Origin: Lachnospiraceae bacterium
GTDB taxonomy: Bacteria > Bacillota > Clostridia > Lachnospirales > Lachnospiraceae
Direction of reading: 5' to 3'
DNA length: 62,624 bases
Assembly (NCBI GenBank): GCA_022792885.1
Contig: JAAWBX010000025.1
Span: forward strand, 1-62,624
Part shown: positions 51,594 through 59,407 of the stretch, one piece after another
Layout of the letters: each line of letters opens with the position of its first letter
Position numbering within the stretch: the first letter of the stretch is position 1
Notes under the pieces: generated by a model
Databases searched by the model: none
The model's input: the letters and a program-made list of their open reading frames with translations, nothing else
What the model was told of the DNA's origin: nothing
Translations under genes and position numbers: made by a program

Positions 51594-51995
51594 CTAATAT
51601 TTTAACAGCTTCGCCATATAATCATTTTTTATACTGTACCCATAATTGGGATCCGTTGCCCAGCCAAAGCCGCTCGGATTCTGAGACTTGCCCAGCCACT
51701 CAACATACGGGGAACTTCCTACAATCGTATTCCTCCACCAACTGCTGTCATATTTATCTTTATCGATACAGGGATAGGCAAACGAAGTCGGCGTCGTCCC
51801 CTTCGCCGCGTAGGCTTTCAGCCGCTGCACATGCGCCCGGATTCCCTCCCGGACTCCGGAATAACTTCTCCCCACGTCTATCGATCCGTCCTCCAATACG
51901 GCTCCCGTCGTATCCAATCCCGCAAAATTATACTGCGACGGTTTTACCACACCCGGAAATTGCAGAAAGCCGGTCTCCTTCATACACTGGGAAAA
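51594..51995 (-). pseudogene. C-terminal part of the glucosaminidase domain, out of frame with the amidase
   Basis: The reading frame that ends at 51594 encodes SQCMKETGFLQFPG, YNFAGLDTTGA, GIRAHVQRLKAYA and GFGWATDPNYGYSI, the second half of a mannosyl-glycoprotein endo-beta-N-acetylglucosaminidase-like (FlgJ/LytB type) domain. Its first half is at the end of the gene at 51980-54874. The two join cleanly if one base is added, or the ribosome slips -1, at the run TTTTCCC on the minus strand (51989-51995), giving VAFSQCMKE. It has no start or ribosome binding site of its own. Confidence 0.85.
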
Positions 51996-54874
51996 GCGAC
52001 CTCTGCCTTCACGCCTTCCGCCGCGCATTCCTCATAATAAATCCGGCAGAAATCCCGGATTGTGGGCGCCTCTGAATTCGCATAAAAAGCCGGGTATGTG
52101 TATCTGCTGTTATAATACGCAACCATCTTATCTACGGTAGTATTACTGGTCCCCATAATGCGGTAATTTTCCACCTGGAACCACTTGTGAGCAATAATAT
52201 TCTCTCCCGCCGCCGTCTTCGCGATCACAGTAAAACGATAGGTCCCGTTCGGTACAAATCTGCCTTCATTATCTCTCAGATCCCAATTCGCCACCTGATC
52301 GTTCGTTCCGATCCCTTGGTTAGAAACCAATGTCTTCAGATAACTGTTATCTCCGTAAAATATCTGTACCGTCACGTTCGCTTTTTTGTTAACCGCATAA
52401 TACAACTGGGCGTTATTTCCCGCCGCCACACTTTGGCTTCCCAAATTTGTCCATTTATAGGACAGGGGAACATTTCCGCTTACCTGGAACCATCGATGCT
52501 CGATCACCCGTTCTCCCGAAGCTGCAGTTGCAATTATGGTAAAACGATACGTTCCGTTCGGCACATAATTCCCCGCATTATCCGTCAGATCCCATCTTGC
52601 CACCTGATCGTTCGTTCCAATCCTCTGATTGGAAACCAGAGTTTTCATATAATTATTATTTCCGTAGAACACCTGCACCGTCACGTTTGCATTCTTATTG
52701 ACGGCATAATACAGATCCGCGTTATTTCCTACCTTTACTTCTCCGCTCCCCAGATTCACCCACTTGTATGCCAGAGGTTTATTCCCGCTCACCTGGAACC
52801 ATCGGTGTTCGATCACCTGCTCTCCCGAAGCCGTGGTTGCAATCACCGTAAAACGGTAAGTTCCGTTCGGCACATAGTTCCCCGCATTATCCGTCAGATC
52901 CCATCTCGCCACCTGATCGTTCGTTCCGATCTTCTGATTGGAAACCAGGGTTTTCATATAATTATTATTTCCGTAAAACACCTGCACCGTCACGTTCGCG
53001 TTTTTATTGACGGCATAATACACGTCCGCGTTGTTTCCTATCGTTACATTTCCGCCCCCCAGATTTACCCATTTATAGGACAGTGGTTCATTTCCGCTTA
53101 CCTCAAACCATCGGTGTTCGATCACCTGTTCTCCCGAGGCCGTGGTCGCAATCACCGTAAAACGATAGGTTCCGTTCGGCACATAATTCCCGGCATTATC
53201 TGTCAGATCCCATCTCGCTACCTGATCGTTCGTCCCGATTCCCTGATCGGAAACCAGGGTTTTCAGATACGCATTATTTCCGTAAAACACCTGCACCGTC
53301 ACGTTTGCGTTTTTATTGACGGCATAATACACGTCCGCGTTGTTTCCTATCGTTACATTTCCGTTCCCCAGATTTACCCATTTATATCCGAAGCCCTTCT
53401 GCAGCCCATAATACTGAACGATGGCTTCCGCATCCGCCACTCCCAGCCTTTTCAGCTTGTCCTCCGAATTCAGGAAATTATTCACATCACTGCTGTTGCT
53501 TAAAAACGCATGTTCAATCAGCACAGCCGGTATTCCATTCTCTTTATTCTTGCGGATCACCGCCAGATAATCCGTCAAAGATCCGTCCGGGTAGGTATCA
53601 CCGTCATCGGAATTGCGAATCAACGTACCGCCCGCCCATTCCGACAAGCCCAGCGCCATCAATTTGTCAACGATCACTCTTCCCAGATCATGCCCTTCCT
53701 GGCTCAGATCCGGTCTGTAATTCTGATTCGGATAGTACACACCCGCGCCTTTCGGGCTGCTGCTTGCATTAGAATTTAAATGGAAGCTTACAAATACATC
53801 CGCGCCCTTTTCTTTCGCAAATTCCGTCCTTTTCGTAAGGCACTCGCCCGAAGTGGTTCCGCTTCCCCAGGCACAGGCATCGCTCTCTCTCGTCATATAG
53901 ACGACTACCCCATTGTATTTCTCCAGTTCCTCTTTGCAATACCTTGCAATTTTAAGAACCAGCTTCTCCTCGCTGTATCCGTTTTTCTGAGCGCCCGCAT
54001 GGGTATTGTCATGTCCCGGATCCAGAACGACGACAAGATCGCCCGACCGGTTTCTCAACCCGTAGGAGGACACATTTTCCAGGGCTTCGGCGATTGAATC
54101 CGCCCCAATCACACCGTTCTCTCCCACAGATACAATACTGCTCTCCAACTCCAATGCCGAAAGATCCGAAATCAAATAATCATCGGCCTCGGTGTCCACA
54201 GCTAATCCGACGCCATACTGTACCTTCATGCCAAGATCCGCCAGCAGGATCTTCTCCGCCCGTCCCTCATATGTAAATTGAATCGATAACAACGTATACG
54301 TTCCCTGCTCCCGCGCGCTCATCCGGAACAAAAGCCCGTCTTCGGAACTCGCTGCGGAGACGGCCTGATAAACCGCTCCGCTGGTTTCGTTCTTATACTC
54401 TAAAGCAGCCTCGGAAATGTGATTTTCTGCATCGCCAAGACTGACAACGATATTCTGTATCTCTCCCGCCTCCAGATATTCTTTCTCAACCAGGAGGTAA
54501 TTCAGCAAAATCTCATTCGTATTTTCTTCCGCCTGAGGTGCTGCCTTCGGCATATCGATAGGATTCACATCATTCGGACGAACCGTTTCCGGTATATCCG
54601 AATCATCCGTACCTTCCGGACAATCCGGCTCAGTCACATCAACCGTCTCTTTGTCATCGGCGTTATCCGGTTCGGTCACGTCGGCCATGCCGGCTCCGCC
54701 GCTATCCACGCCGCCCTCAGACTCCTCCTCATCCGTTTCATTTTCAACGGACGCTTCCTCCGCAGTCCTCTCGATCTCCTGCTCCATGCCCTCATTCTGT
54801 GCATACAGGCTGTCCATCGGAAGAATCGACAAGCACATAATGACAGATAACATACAGGCCAACAACTTCTTCAT
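51980..54874 (-). CDS. Secreted N-acetylmuramoyl-L-alanine amidase with four Ig-like repeats and a broken glucosaminidase domain
   Basis: 964 residues. Signal peptide (1-25), an acidic Asp/Glu-rich linker (28-100), a beta-rich segment, then Amidase_3 (about 279-490) with zinc ligands in LDPGHDNTHAG, YSEEKLVLKIA, VSFHLNSNAS and catalytic Glu in VLIEHAFLSN. Four 103-residue repeats (497-908) of FlgD Ig-like type follow, then the start of a glucosaminidase domain cut off by a stop after residue 964. The other half continues in the -1 frame to 51594; the intact product would be about 1093 residues. The promoter is at 54985-55013. Confidence 0.9.
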   Translation of the reverse strand: MKKLLACMLSVIMCLSILPMDSLYAQNEGMEQEIERTAEEASVENETDEEESEGGVDSGGAGMADVTEPDNADDKETVDVTEPDCPEGTDDSDIPETVRPNDVNPIDMPKAAPQAEENTNEILLNYLLVEKEYLEAGEIQNIVVSLGDAENHISEAALEYKNETSGAVYQAVSAASSEDGLLFRMSAREQGTYTLLSIQFTYEGRAEKILLADLGMKVQYGVGLAVDTEADDYLISDLSALELESSIVSVGENGVIGADSIAEALENVSSYGLRNRSGDLVVVLDPGHDNTHAGAQKNGYSEEKLVLKIARYCKEELEKYNGVVVYMTRESDACAWGSGTTSGECLTKRTEFAKEKGADVFVSFHLNSNASSSPKGAGVYYPNQNYRPDLSQEGHDLGRVIVDKLMALGLSEWAGGTLIRNSDDGDTYPDGSLTDYLAVIRKNKENGIPAVLIEHAFLSNSSDVNNFLNSEDKLKRLGVADAEAIVQYYGLQKGFGYKWVNLGNGNVTIGNNADVYYAVNKNANVTVQVFYGNNAYLKTLVSDQGIGTNDQVARWDLTDNAGNYVPNGTYRFTVIATTASGEQVIEHRWFEVSGNEPLSYKWVNLGGGNVTIGNNADVYYAVNKNANVTVQVFYGNNNYMKTLVSNQKIGTNDQVARWDLTDNAGNYVPNGTYRFTVIATTASGEQVIEHRWFQVSGNKPLAYKWVNLGSGEVKVGNNADLYYAVNKNANVTVQVFYGNNNYMKTLVSNQRIGTNDQVARWDLTDNAGNYVPNGTYRFTIIATAASGERVIEHRWFQVSGNVPLSYKWTNLGSQSVAAGNNAQLYYAVNKKANVTVQIFYGDNSYLKTLVSNQGIGTNDQVANWDLRDNEGRFVPNGTYRFTVIAKTAAGENIIAHKWFQVENYRIMGTSNTTVDKMVAYYNSRYTYPAFYANSEAPTIRDFCRIYYEECAAEGVKAEVAFPSV
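52151..53386 (-). repeat. Four tandem 309-bp repeats in the amidase gene
   Basis: Units at 53386-53078, 53077-52769, 52768-52460 and 52459-52151, each exactly 309 bases with no length change. They encode YKWVNLG...GNNADVYYAVNKN...DQVARWDLTDNAGNYVPNG...HRWFQVSGN. The first three are nearly identical in protein; the last is more diverged. The fold resembles FlgD Ig-like domains and likely binds the wall or acts as a spacer. Confidence 0.92.
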
Positions 54875-54984
54875 TTTCTAAACAAACTCCTTTCTAAAAC
54901 AGATCCCGGTCCGTCCCCTCCACAAACAATAATTGCCCATCCTGCGCTCCCTTTTCAAACCAGAACAAAGCAGCCGGCAGTTTT

Positions 54985-55013
54985 ATTATACTGTCCGCGG
55001 TTCCGCAAATCAA
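54985..55013 (-). promoter_or_regulatory. Promoter of the amidase gene
   Basis: On the minus strand, -35 TTGATT (55008-55013), a 17-base spacer and -10 TATAAT (54985-54990). It lies about 110 bases before the ATG at 54874. The rest of 54875-55114 contains no gene. Confidence 0.65.
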
Positions 55014-55114
55014 TGCAAATCCGAAAAATCACGGCGCAGACTGCCTGCCAATACCTGCCAGACAGATTCAAATTTTTTCAATCAGAAAAACAACATAAAC
55101 TTTTGCGGCCCGTT

Positions 55115-56146
55115 TTATTCATACAGCGTCCATGCCTGCGTCCCTGATTCTGAGAACGCTGCCAGCATCACCTGTCCCTCCGTTCTCTTCAGAGCCTGCA
55201 CCAATTCGAACCGTCTTTTAGGATCACAAAGGATCATCATAAAACCGCCCCCGCCGGCTCCGCTGATCTTCGCCGCCATGCCGCCATGATCCATTACATA
55301 TTGATACATTTTTTCTATCTGCGGATTCGAGATAACCGACGATGTCTTCTTTTTTGCTTCCCAGCCTTTTCTCATACATTCCGCTATACCGGAAAAATCT
55401 CCCTTTAAGATCGTTTCTTTCATTACGGCAGCCTGCGCTTTCAATTCATGCATTCCCGCCAAAGCCAGCTGATCATTGGATGTCGTATGTTTGATCTGAT
55501 CGTCAATAATCTTCGCACTATCTCTGGACGTTCCCGTATAATACAGCACTAAAGAGCTCTCGATTTCATTCTTAATCCATTTTTTCAGACGGAGCGGATT
55601 GACGATTACGCGGTCTTTTTCATAAAATTCAATATAATTAAAACCGCCAAACGTCGCAGCATATTGATCCTGTTTCCCGCCGGACAACGCCAGATCCTTC
55701 CGCTCGATCCGATAAGCCAGTGAAGCCATATCATACTCACCCAACGGTAAATTCAGCCACTCCATATAGGCCTTTAAAATAGCCACTACCATGGTAGAAG
55801 AGGACCCCAAACCGGAACCCGCGGGTGCGTCCGAATAAGTCGTCATGCGAAAAGACAGGGGCTCCCCCCGGTTAAAATCCTTTACGATCCGATTATAAAT
55901 CCCCTTATGAAGGGGAAGTAATTTATCGATGAATAATTCCGGCAAACTTTCAGACGTAAAAAGTTCGTCACGATCCGCGGCATAAAAAGTAATTCTCCCG
56001 TCATCCGAAGGCTCTATTGTACAATACGCATACATATCAATCGTAACGTTTAATACACAACCCCCGTACTGATCACAATAAGGCGACACATCCGTGCCCC
56101 CTCCTGCCAGACCCAAACGCAACGGCGCTTTCGAGCGAATAATCAT
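55115..56146 (-). CDS. hddA: GHMP kinase, D-glycero-D-manno-heptose 7-phosphate kinase-like
   Basis: 343 residues. [20 protein letters not shown], the ATP loop [39 protein letters not shown], and C-terminal [15 protein letters not shown] are the GHMP signatures, in the version found in HddA and related sugar kinases. Together with the GmhA-like gene it points to a heptose 7-phosphate to heptose 1,7-bisphosphate route. L-fucose or other sugar kinases of the same subgroup are alternatives. AGGAGATTGAT precedes the ATG. Last gene of the AT-rich cassette. Confidence 0.85.
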   Translation of the reverse strand: MIIRSKAPLRLGLAGGGTDVSPYCDQYGGCVLNVTIDMYAYCTIEPSDDGRITFYAADRDELFTSESLPELFIDKLLPLHKGIYNRIVKDFNRGEPLSFRMTTYSDAPAGSGLGSSSTMVVAILKAYMEWLNLPLGEYDMASLAYRIERKDLALSGGKQDQYAATFGGFNYIEFYEKDRVIVNPLRLKKWIKNEIESSLVLYYTGTSRDSAKIIDDQIKHTTSNDQLALAGMHELKAQAAVMKETILKGDFSGIAECMRKGWEAKKKTSSVISNPQIEKMYQYVMDHGGMAAKISGAGGGGFMMILCDPKRRFELVQALKRTEGQVMLAAFSESGTQAWTLYE

Positions 56147-56177
56147 ATCAATCTCCTTTATATTAAAACTTTATTTT

Positions 56178-56963
56178 TTACTCATTTAATTCTGATTTTA
56201 CAAAATATTCGTTTATATATTTAACCGCTCCCTGTCCGAATGAAGCAATATATTTTGTAAAATAGCCGGCCACCGATACGACAATTATCACCGTCAGAAT
56301 AAAATCCGTTATTATTATAGCACGATAACTCAATCCTAACTGTGCCATTTTTATATAATACCAGGATGAAAAACTCTCAATAACAGGCCAATGTATGAGA
56401 TATATTCCAAAAGAAAGCTCGCCAGCCATTTTCACTGCCTTTTTACAGGCTAATCTTCCAAAAGAAACGCTATTCCACATCGTCACAAAAAATGCAAACA
56501 ATAACAACGCAAATAGTACGCGGGTTTCCTTCACATTGTCATCCAATGGAACATAGCTCAAAAGAAAAACGGCTCCTGCACAAATTACATTATTTCTGAC
56601 CGGATGTTTCGCTAAACACTCCCCAATATTTGTATTAACACAAATATCGCATATCATCATTCCCAGTACTAAATAATTATAATACGTGCTGAAAAAAGAT
56701 AATTCTGCTAAATAAAACAAATACCTCAGTTTACTCTCTCTAAATGTCAATATCGCCGCCAGCACCAGCAGCACGCCCAAATACTCATACACAATCATCC
56801 GCAGCGGAGCTATATACGTACTTGCCCCCGTAAGATAGCAAGTAAACAGCCCTTCTTTCACACACTGAAAAAAATTGGGTTCGAATCGATTAAAAGCACC
56901 CAGAAAATTCTGTGTTCCCAATAGTTGGGACGCTTGATAATTATACAGCAAACCAAAACGCAT
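56178..56963 (-). pseudogene. N-terminally truncated acyltransferase (type 3)
   Basis: 261 residues covering only the second part of an OafA/AtrC-type membrane acyltransferase: YIAPLRMIVYEYLGVLLVL and ELSFGIYLIHWPVIESFSSW are recognisable. The N-terminal spans with the catalytic His are missing. An in-frame TAA lies about nine codons before the ATG, so the missing part is not in another nearby start. It begins 7 bases after the complete acyltransferase gene and is probably a remnant. Coding could still occur, because the frame is otherwise intact. Confidence 0.65.
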
Positions 56964-56970
56964 CAGGAAA

Positions 56971-58260
56971 TTAATCAGGGAACGAAATTCTTATGTTCTT
57001 CAAGCTTACCCTCCCCATAATGGCAATTCCAAGGACGGTAAAGACAATCAGAAGAGCAACCACATGAATTTTCGACTTTTTATATTTATAGGTATGCCAC
57101 ATTTCCTTACATACATTTTTCTGGAATTCCCAGCATTCCTCTACAATCATACCTATCTTAGTGCATTTAAAACATGTATAAATATCTCCCTTCCATTCTC
57201 CCATAAGAATACGGATTACTAAATTCCTTTTTAAAACGCTCCACATAAATATGGAAAAAAGCACTGCCGCAACGACTAACAAAGGCCACCAATTATTTCC
57301 GTCTTCCGCACTTAGAGTCAACCTGTACAAATCTTCTTTTTCCACTTTTCCGCACATAATAAGAAAAACATACGTCAACTTAAAGCCCAGAAAATGAAAG
57401 CACATAATCCCCATTGTGCTTTTTCCAATAAACAGAAAAATTTCTTTTATCCATCTATTTTTAGATATCAGCTTTGCCGTCACAGAAAAAAGCAAAATAC
57501 CCCATACGGGTAAATAAGCGTCCAGCAAAGCGCCGTTGAACTTCCCCGGCGGCCAATCCATAACGTCCGCAACCAGCCATCGCGCACTGCCGTACCATAT
57601 CGCTGCCGCCGACATCATAATCCCTGTAAGCAACAACGTATTTTTCTTCGTTTCTCCACTTTTGCGCACCATCATCCCGACCATGAAGTAAAACTGCGCT
57701 ATTGCTCCAAGAATCCAAACACTGAATTCCCCGTTCAAAACAAGATATTCTGCAAATACAAAAACCAATCCTCCTAAAAAGAAGGAGCTTTTATTATGCC
57801 TAAGACTAATTACGTCAATCAATTTCACTATTATATTTGCAATAAATAAGACCGGCAAAAACCACAAAGCCCCAAGCCAGTCACAATATATATTTCCCCG
57901 CATCAACTGATAAAGCGCCTCTATAACGCCCCCTTCCGGATAAACGGTCGTTGATATATACGATAAAACTCCCAATTCATTCAAAAAATAAAACAATAAA
58001 ATACCGCATAATCCCAAAAAATAAAACGGGACCATTAAACGGTAAAATTTCTCCACTATCAGTTGCAGAAAATCTTTATTTCTCACATTAGCCGTCAATC
58101 CCGAGGCAAAAAAGAAAGCCGCCATATGAAACTGATATATATACCCGTTAAACATCCCCGTTGCATGTCCAACGACTACTAAAATGATCAAAATCCCCTT
58201 AAAAACGTCAATCCATTCAATCCTTTTGGGGTTAGTCATTTCCTGTGTCGCTATTTCCAT
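56971..58260 (-). CDS. Acyltransferase family 3 membrane protein
   Basis: 429 residues and ten or so hydrophobic segments. The N-terminal motif RIEWIDVFKGILIILVVVGHA contains the catalytic-type His, followed by FHMAAFFFASG and RLMVPFYFLGL. Such enzymes O-acetylate surface sugars. The C-terminal about 90 residues (CFKCTKIGMIVEECWEFQKN, then a last span) extend beyond the usual fold. GGAATATA precedes the ATG. The neighbouring genes suggest modification of a heptose- or hexose-containing glycan. Confidence 0.85.
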   Translation of the reverse strand: MEIATQEMTNPKRIEWIDVFKGILIILVVVGHATGMFNGYIYQFHMAAFFFASGLTANVRNKDFLQLIVEKFYRLMVPFYFLGLCGILLFYFLNELGVLSYISTTVYPEGGVIEALYQLMRGNIYCDWLGALWFLPVLFIANIIVKLIDVISLRHNKSSFFLGGLVFVFAEYLVLNGEFSVWILGAIAQFYFMVGMMVRKSGETKKNTLLLTGIMMSAAAIWYGSARWLVADVMDWPPGKFNGALLDAYLPVWGILLFSVTAKLISKNRWIKEIFLFIGKSTMGIMCFHFLGFKLTYVFLIMCGKVEKEDLYRLTLSAEDGNNWWPLLVVAAVLFSIFMWSVLKRNLVIRILMGEWKGDIYTCFKCTKIGMIVEECWEFQKNVCKEMWHTYKYKKSKIHVVALLIVFTVLGIAIMGRVSLKNIRISFPD

Positions 58261-58310
58261 TATATTCCTCTCTATTTTAGAAATTTCCCTTTTGTATATA
58301 AGGCTGGCAT

Positions 58311-58964
58311 TTACATTCCGGAACCAAAAAACTCATTTTCTACCGCCGCACATAAGGCATGATAAATCGGAAGATGATATTCCTGTATCCGGTAAGTCTC
58401 TTCCTCCGGAACAACGATCGCTATATCTACGATCTCTTTAATTTTTCCGCCGCTTCTTCCCGTCAGAGCGATCGTCACCATATGCTTAAATTGAGCCACC
58501 TTCGTCGCGTAAATCACATTCTTCGAATTTCCGGACGTTGTAATTCCCAAAAAAATATCTCCCGATTTTCCATGCCCCCATACCTGTTGGGCAAAATACA
58601 GATCCGACGCGTTGTCGTTTGAATATGCCGTCGCCAACGCCGTCTCACTTACCAAACTGATTGCCGGAAGCGCATATTGTAAATTACTGCAGAGATATTC
58701 CGCTTCATCTCCAAACATCCGATAAAACTCTTTTTTCGTCTTCTCGGATAATTTTCTCGGCAAAGCAAATTCTTTCATCAATTCTCCTACAATATGTTCC
58801 GAATCCGCCGCGCTCCCCCCGTTCCCGCAAACGAGAAGTTTACCGTCCCTCTGATAACAGGTTATCAGTTCCTGAGCCGCCCTGAAAATTTCAAATTTAC
58901 AGTTCTCTAACAGAGGATATCTCTCTATCAACCTGTTTAAAATAGCTTCCGATGTGTTTTTCAT
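58311..58964 (-). CDS. gmhA: SIS-domain sugar isomerase, sedoheptulose 7-phosphate isomerase-like
   Basis: 217 residues. VCGNGGSAADSEHIVGELMKEF is the GmhA signature, followed by GITTSGNSKNVIYA (phosphate-binding Ser) and HLPIYHALCAAVENEFFG with the late catalytic His. It converts sedoheptulose 7-phosphate to D-glycero-D-manno-heptose 7-phosphate. It matches the HddA-like kinase in the same operon. No HddC or GmhB phosphatase is seen in the window. GGATGGAGAAG precedes the ATG. Confidence 0.9.
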   Translation of the reverse strand: MKNTSEAILNRLIERYPLLENCKFEIFRAAQELITCYQRDGKLLVCGNGGSAADSEHIVGELMKEFALPRKLSEKTKKEFYRMFGDEAEYLCSNLQYALPAISLVSETALATAYSNDNASDLYFAQQVWGHGKSGDIFLGITTSGNSKNVIYATKVAQFKHMVTIALTGRSGGKIKEIVDIAIVVPEEETYRIQEYHLPIYHALCAAVENEFFGSGM

Positions 58965-58997
58965 TTCTTCTCCATCCTTCTATAGCCTTCAAGAACA

Positions 58998-59396
58998 TCA
59001 ATCTCTAAAGGCCCAGAATTTATTCATCAAAAAATTTAAAGGTGTTGTAATAAAGACATTTATAATAGGTGCAGCCTTCTCCGGGATTCCAAAAACATCT
59101 ACCCATAAAGCCAAAAGTAATGTACTTAAAAGATAAGAAAATCCATAAACCAAAAATACTTTTGTCCCGGTTTTTATTACAGACCGGTTTTCTTCTTCCT
59201 TTTTCTTAAATACAATCTTGCTATTCCACAGATAAGCATTTGCGGTTCCAAATATAAACCCCATTGTGTTTGCCAACAAATAATGCATACCAAAGTGTAT
59301 ACAAATATAATATGTTATCAGTGAAATGGCTGTATTTAGAACACCAACTATACCAAATTCAATAAATTGGAAAAAGGTATTTTTAAAATTTTTCAT
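58998..59396 (-). CDS. GtrA-family flippase-like membrane protein
   Basis: 132 residues, four membrane spans. FIEFGIVGVLNTAISLITYY, FGTANAYLWNSKIVFKKKEE and the C-terminal FITTPLNFLMNKFWAFRD are the GtrA signature. The family is thought to move polyprenyl-phosphate-linked sugars across the membrane. It works with the GtrB-like enzyme and the large membrane protein upstream. Confidence 0.9.
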   Translation of the reverse strand: MKNFKNTFFQFIEFGIVGVLNTAISLITYYICIHFGMHYLLANTMGFIFGTANAYLWNSKIVFKKKEEENRSVIKTGTKVFLVYGFSYLLSTLLLALWVDVFGIPEKAAPIINVFITTPLNFLMNKFWAFRD

Positions 59397-59407
59397 GAGG
59401 CCCTCCG

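Noticed and set aside
52151..53386. Choline-binding repeats in the amidase, given the phosphocholine genes nearby
   Set aside because: The repeats lack the W-x-x-x-x-G-x-W-Y pattern of choline-binding modules and instead have the W-D-L-T-D-N-A-G-x-x-V-P-N-G pattern of FlgD Ig-like domains.
52151..53386. CRISPR array
   Set aside because: The only tandem repeats in the window are long coding repeats without spacers; no Cas genes are present.
52187..53503. A 438-residue plus-strand frame with repeated sequence
   Set aside because: It is the mirror of the four amidase repeats; the repetition comes from the DNA repeats, not from a real gene.
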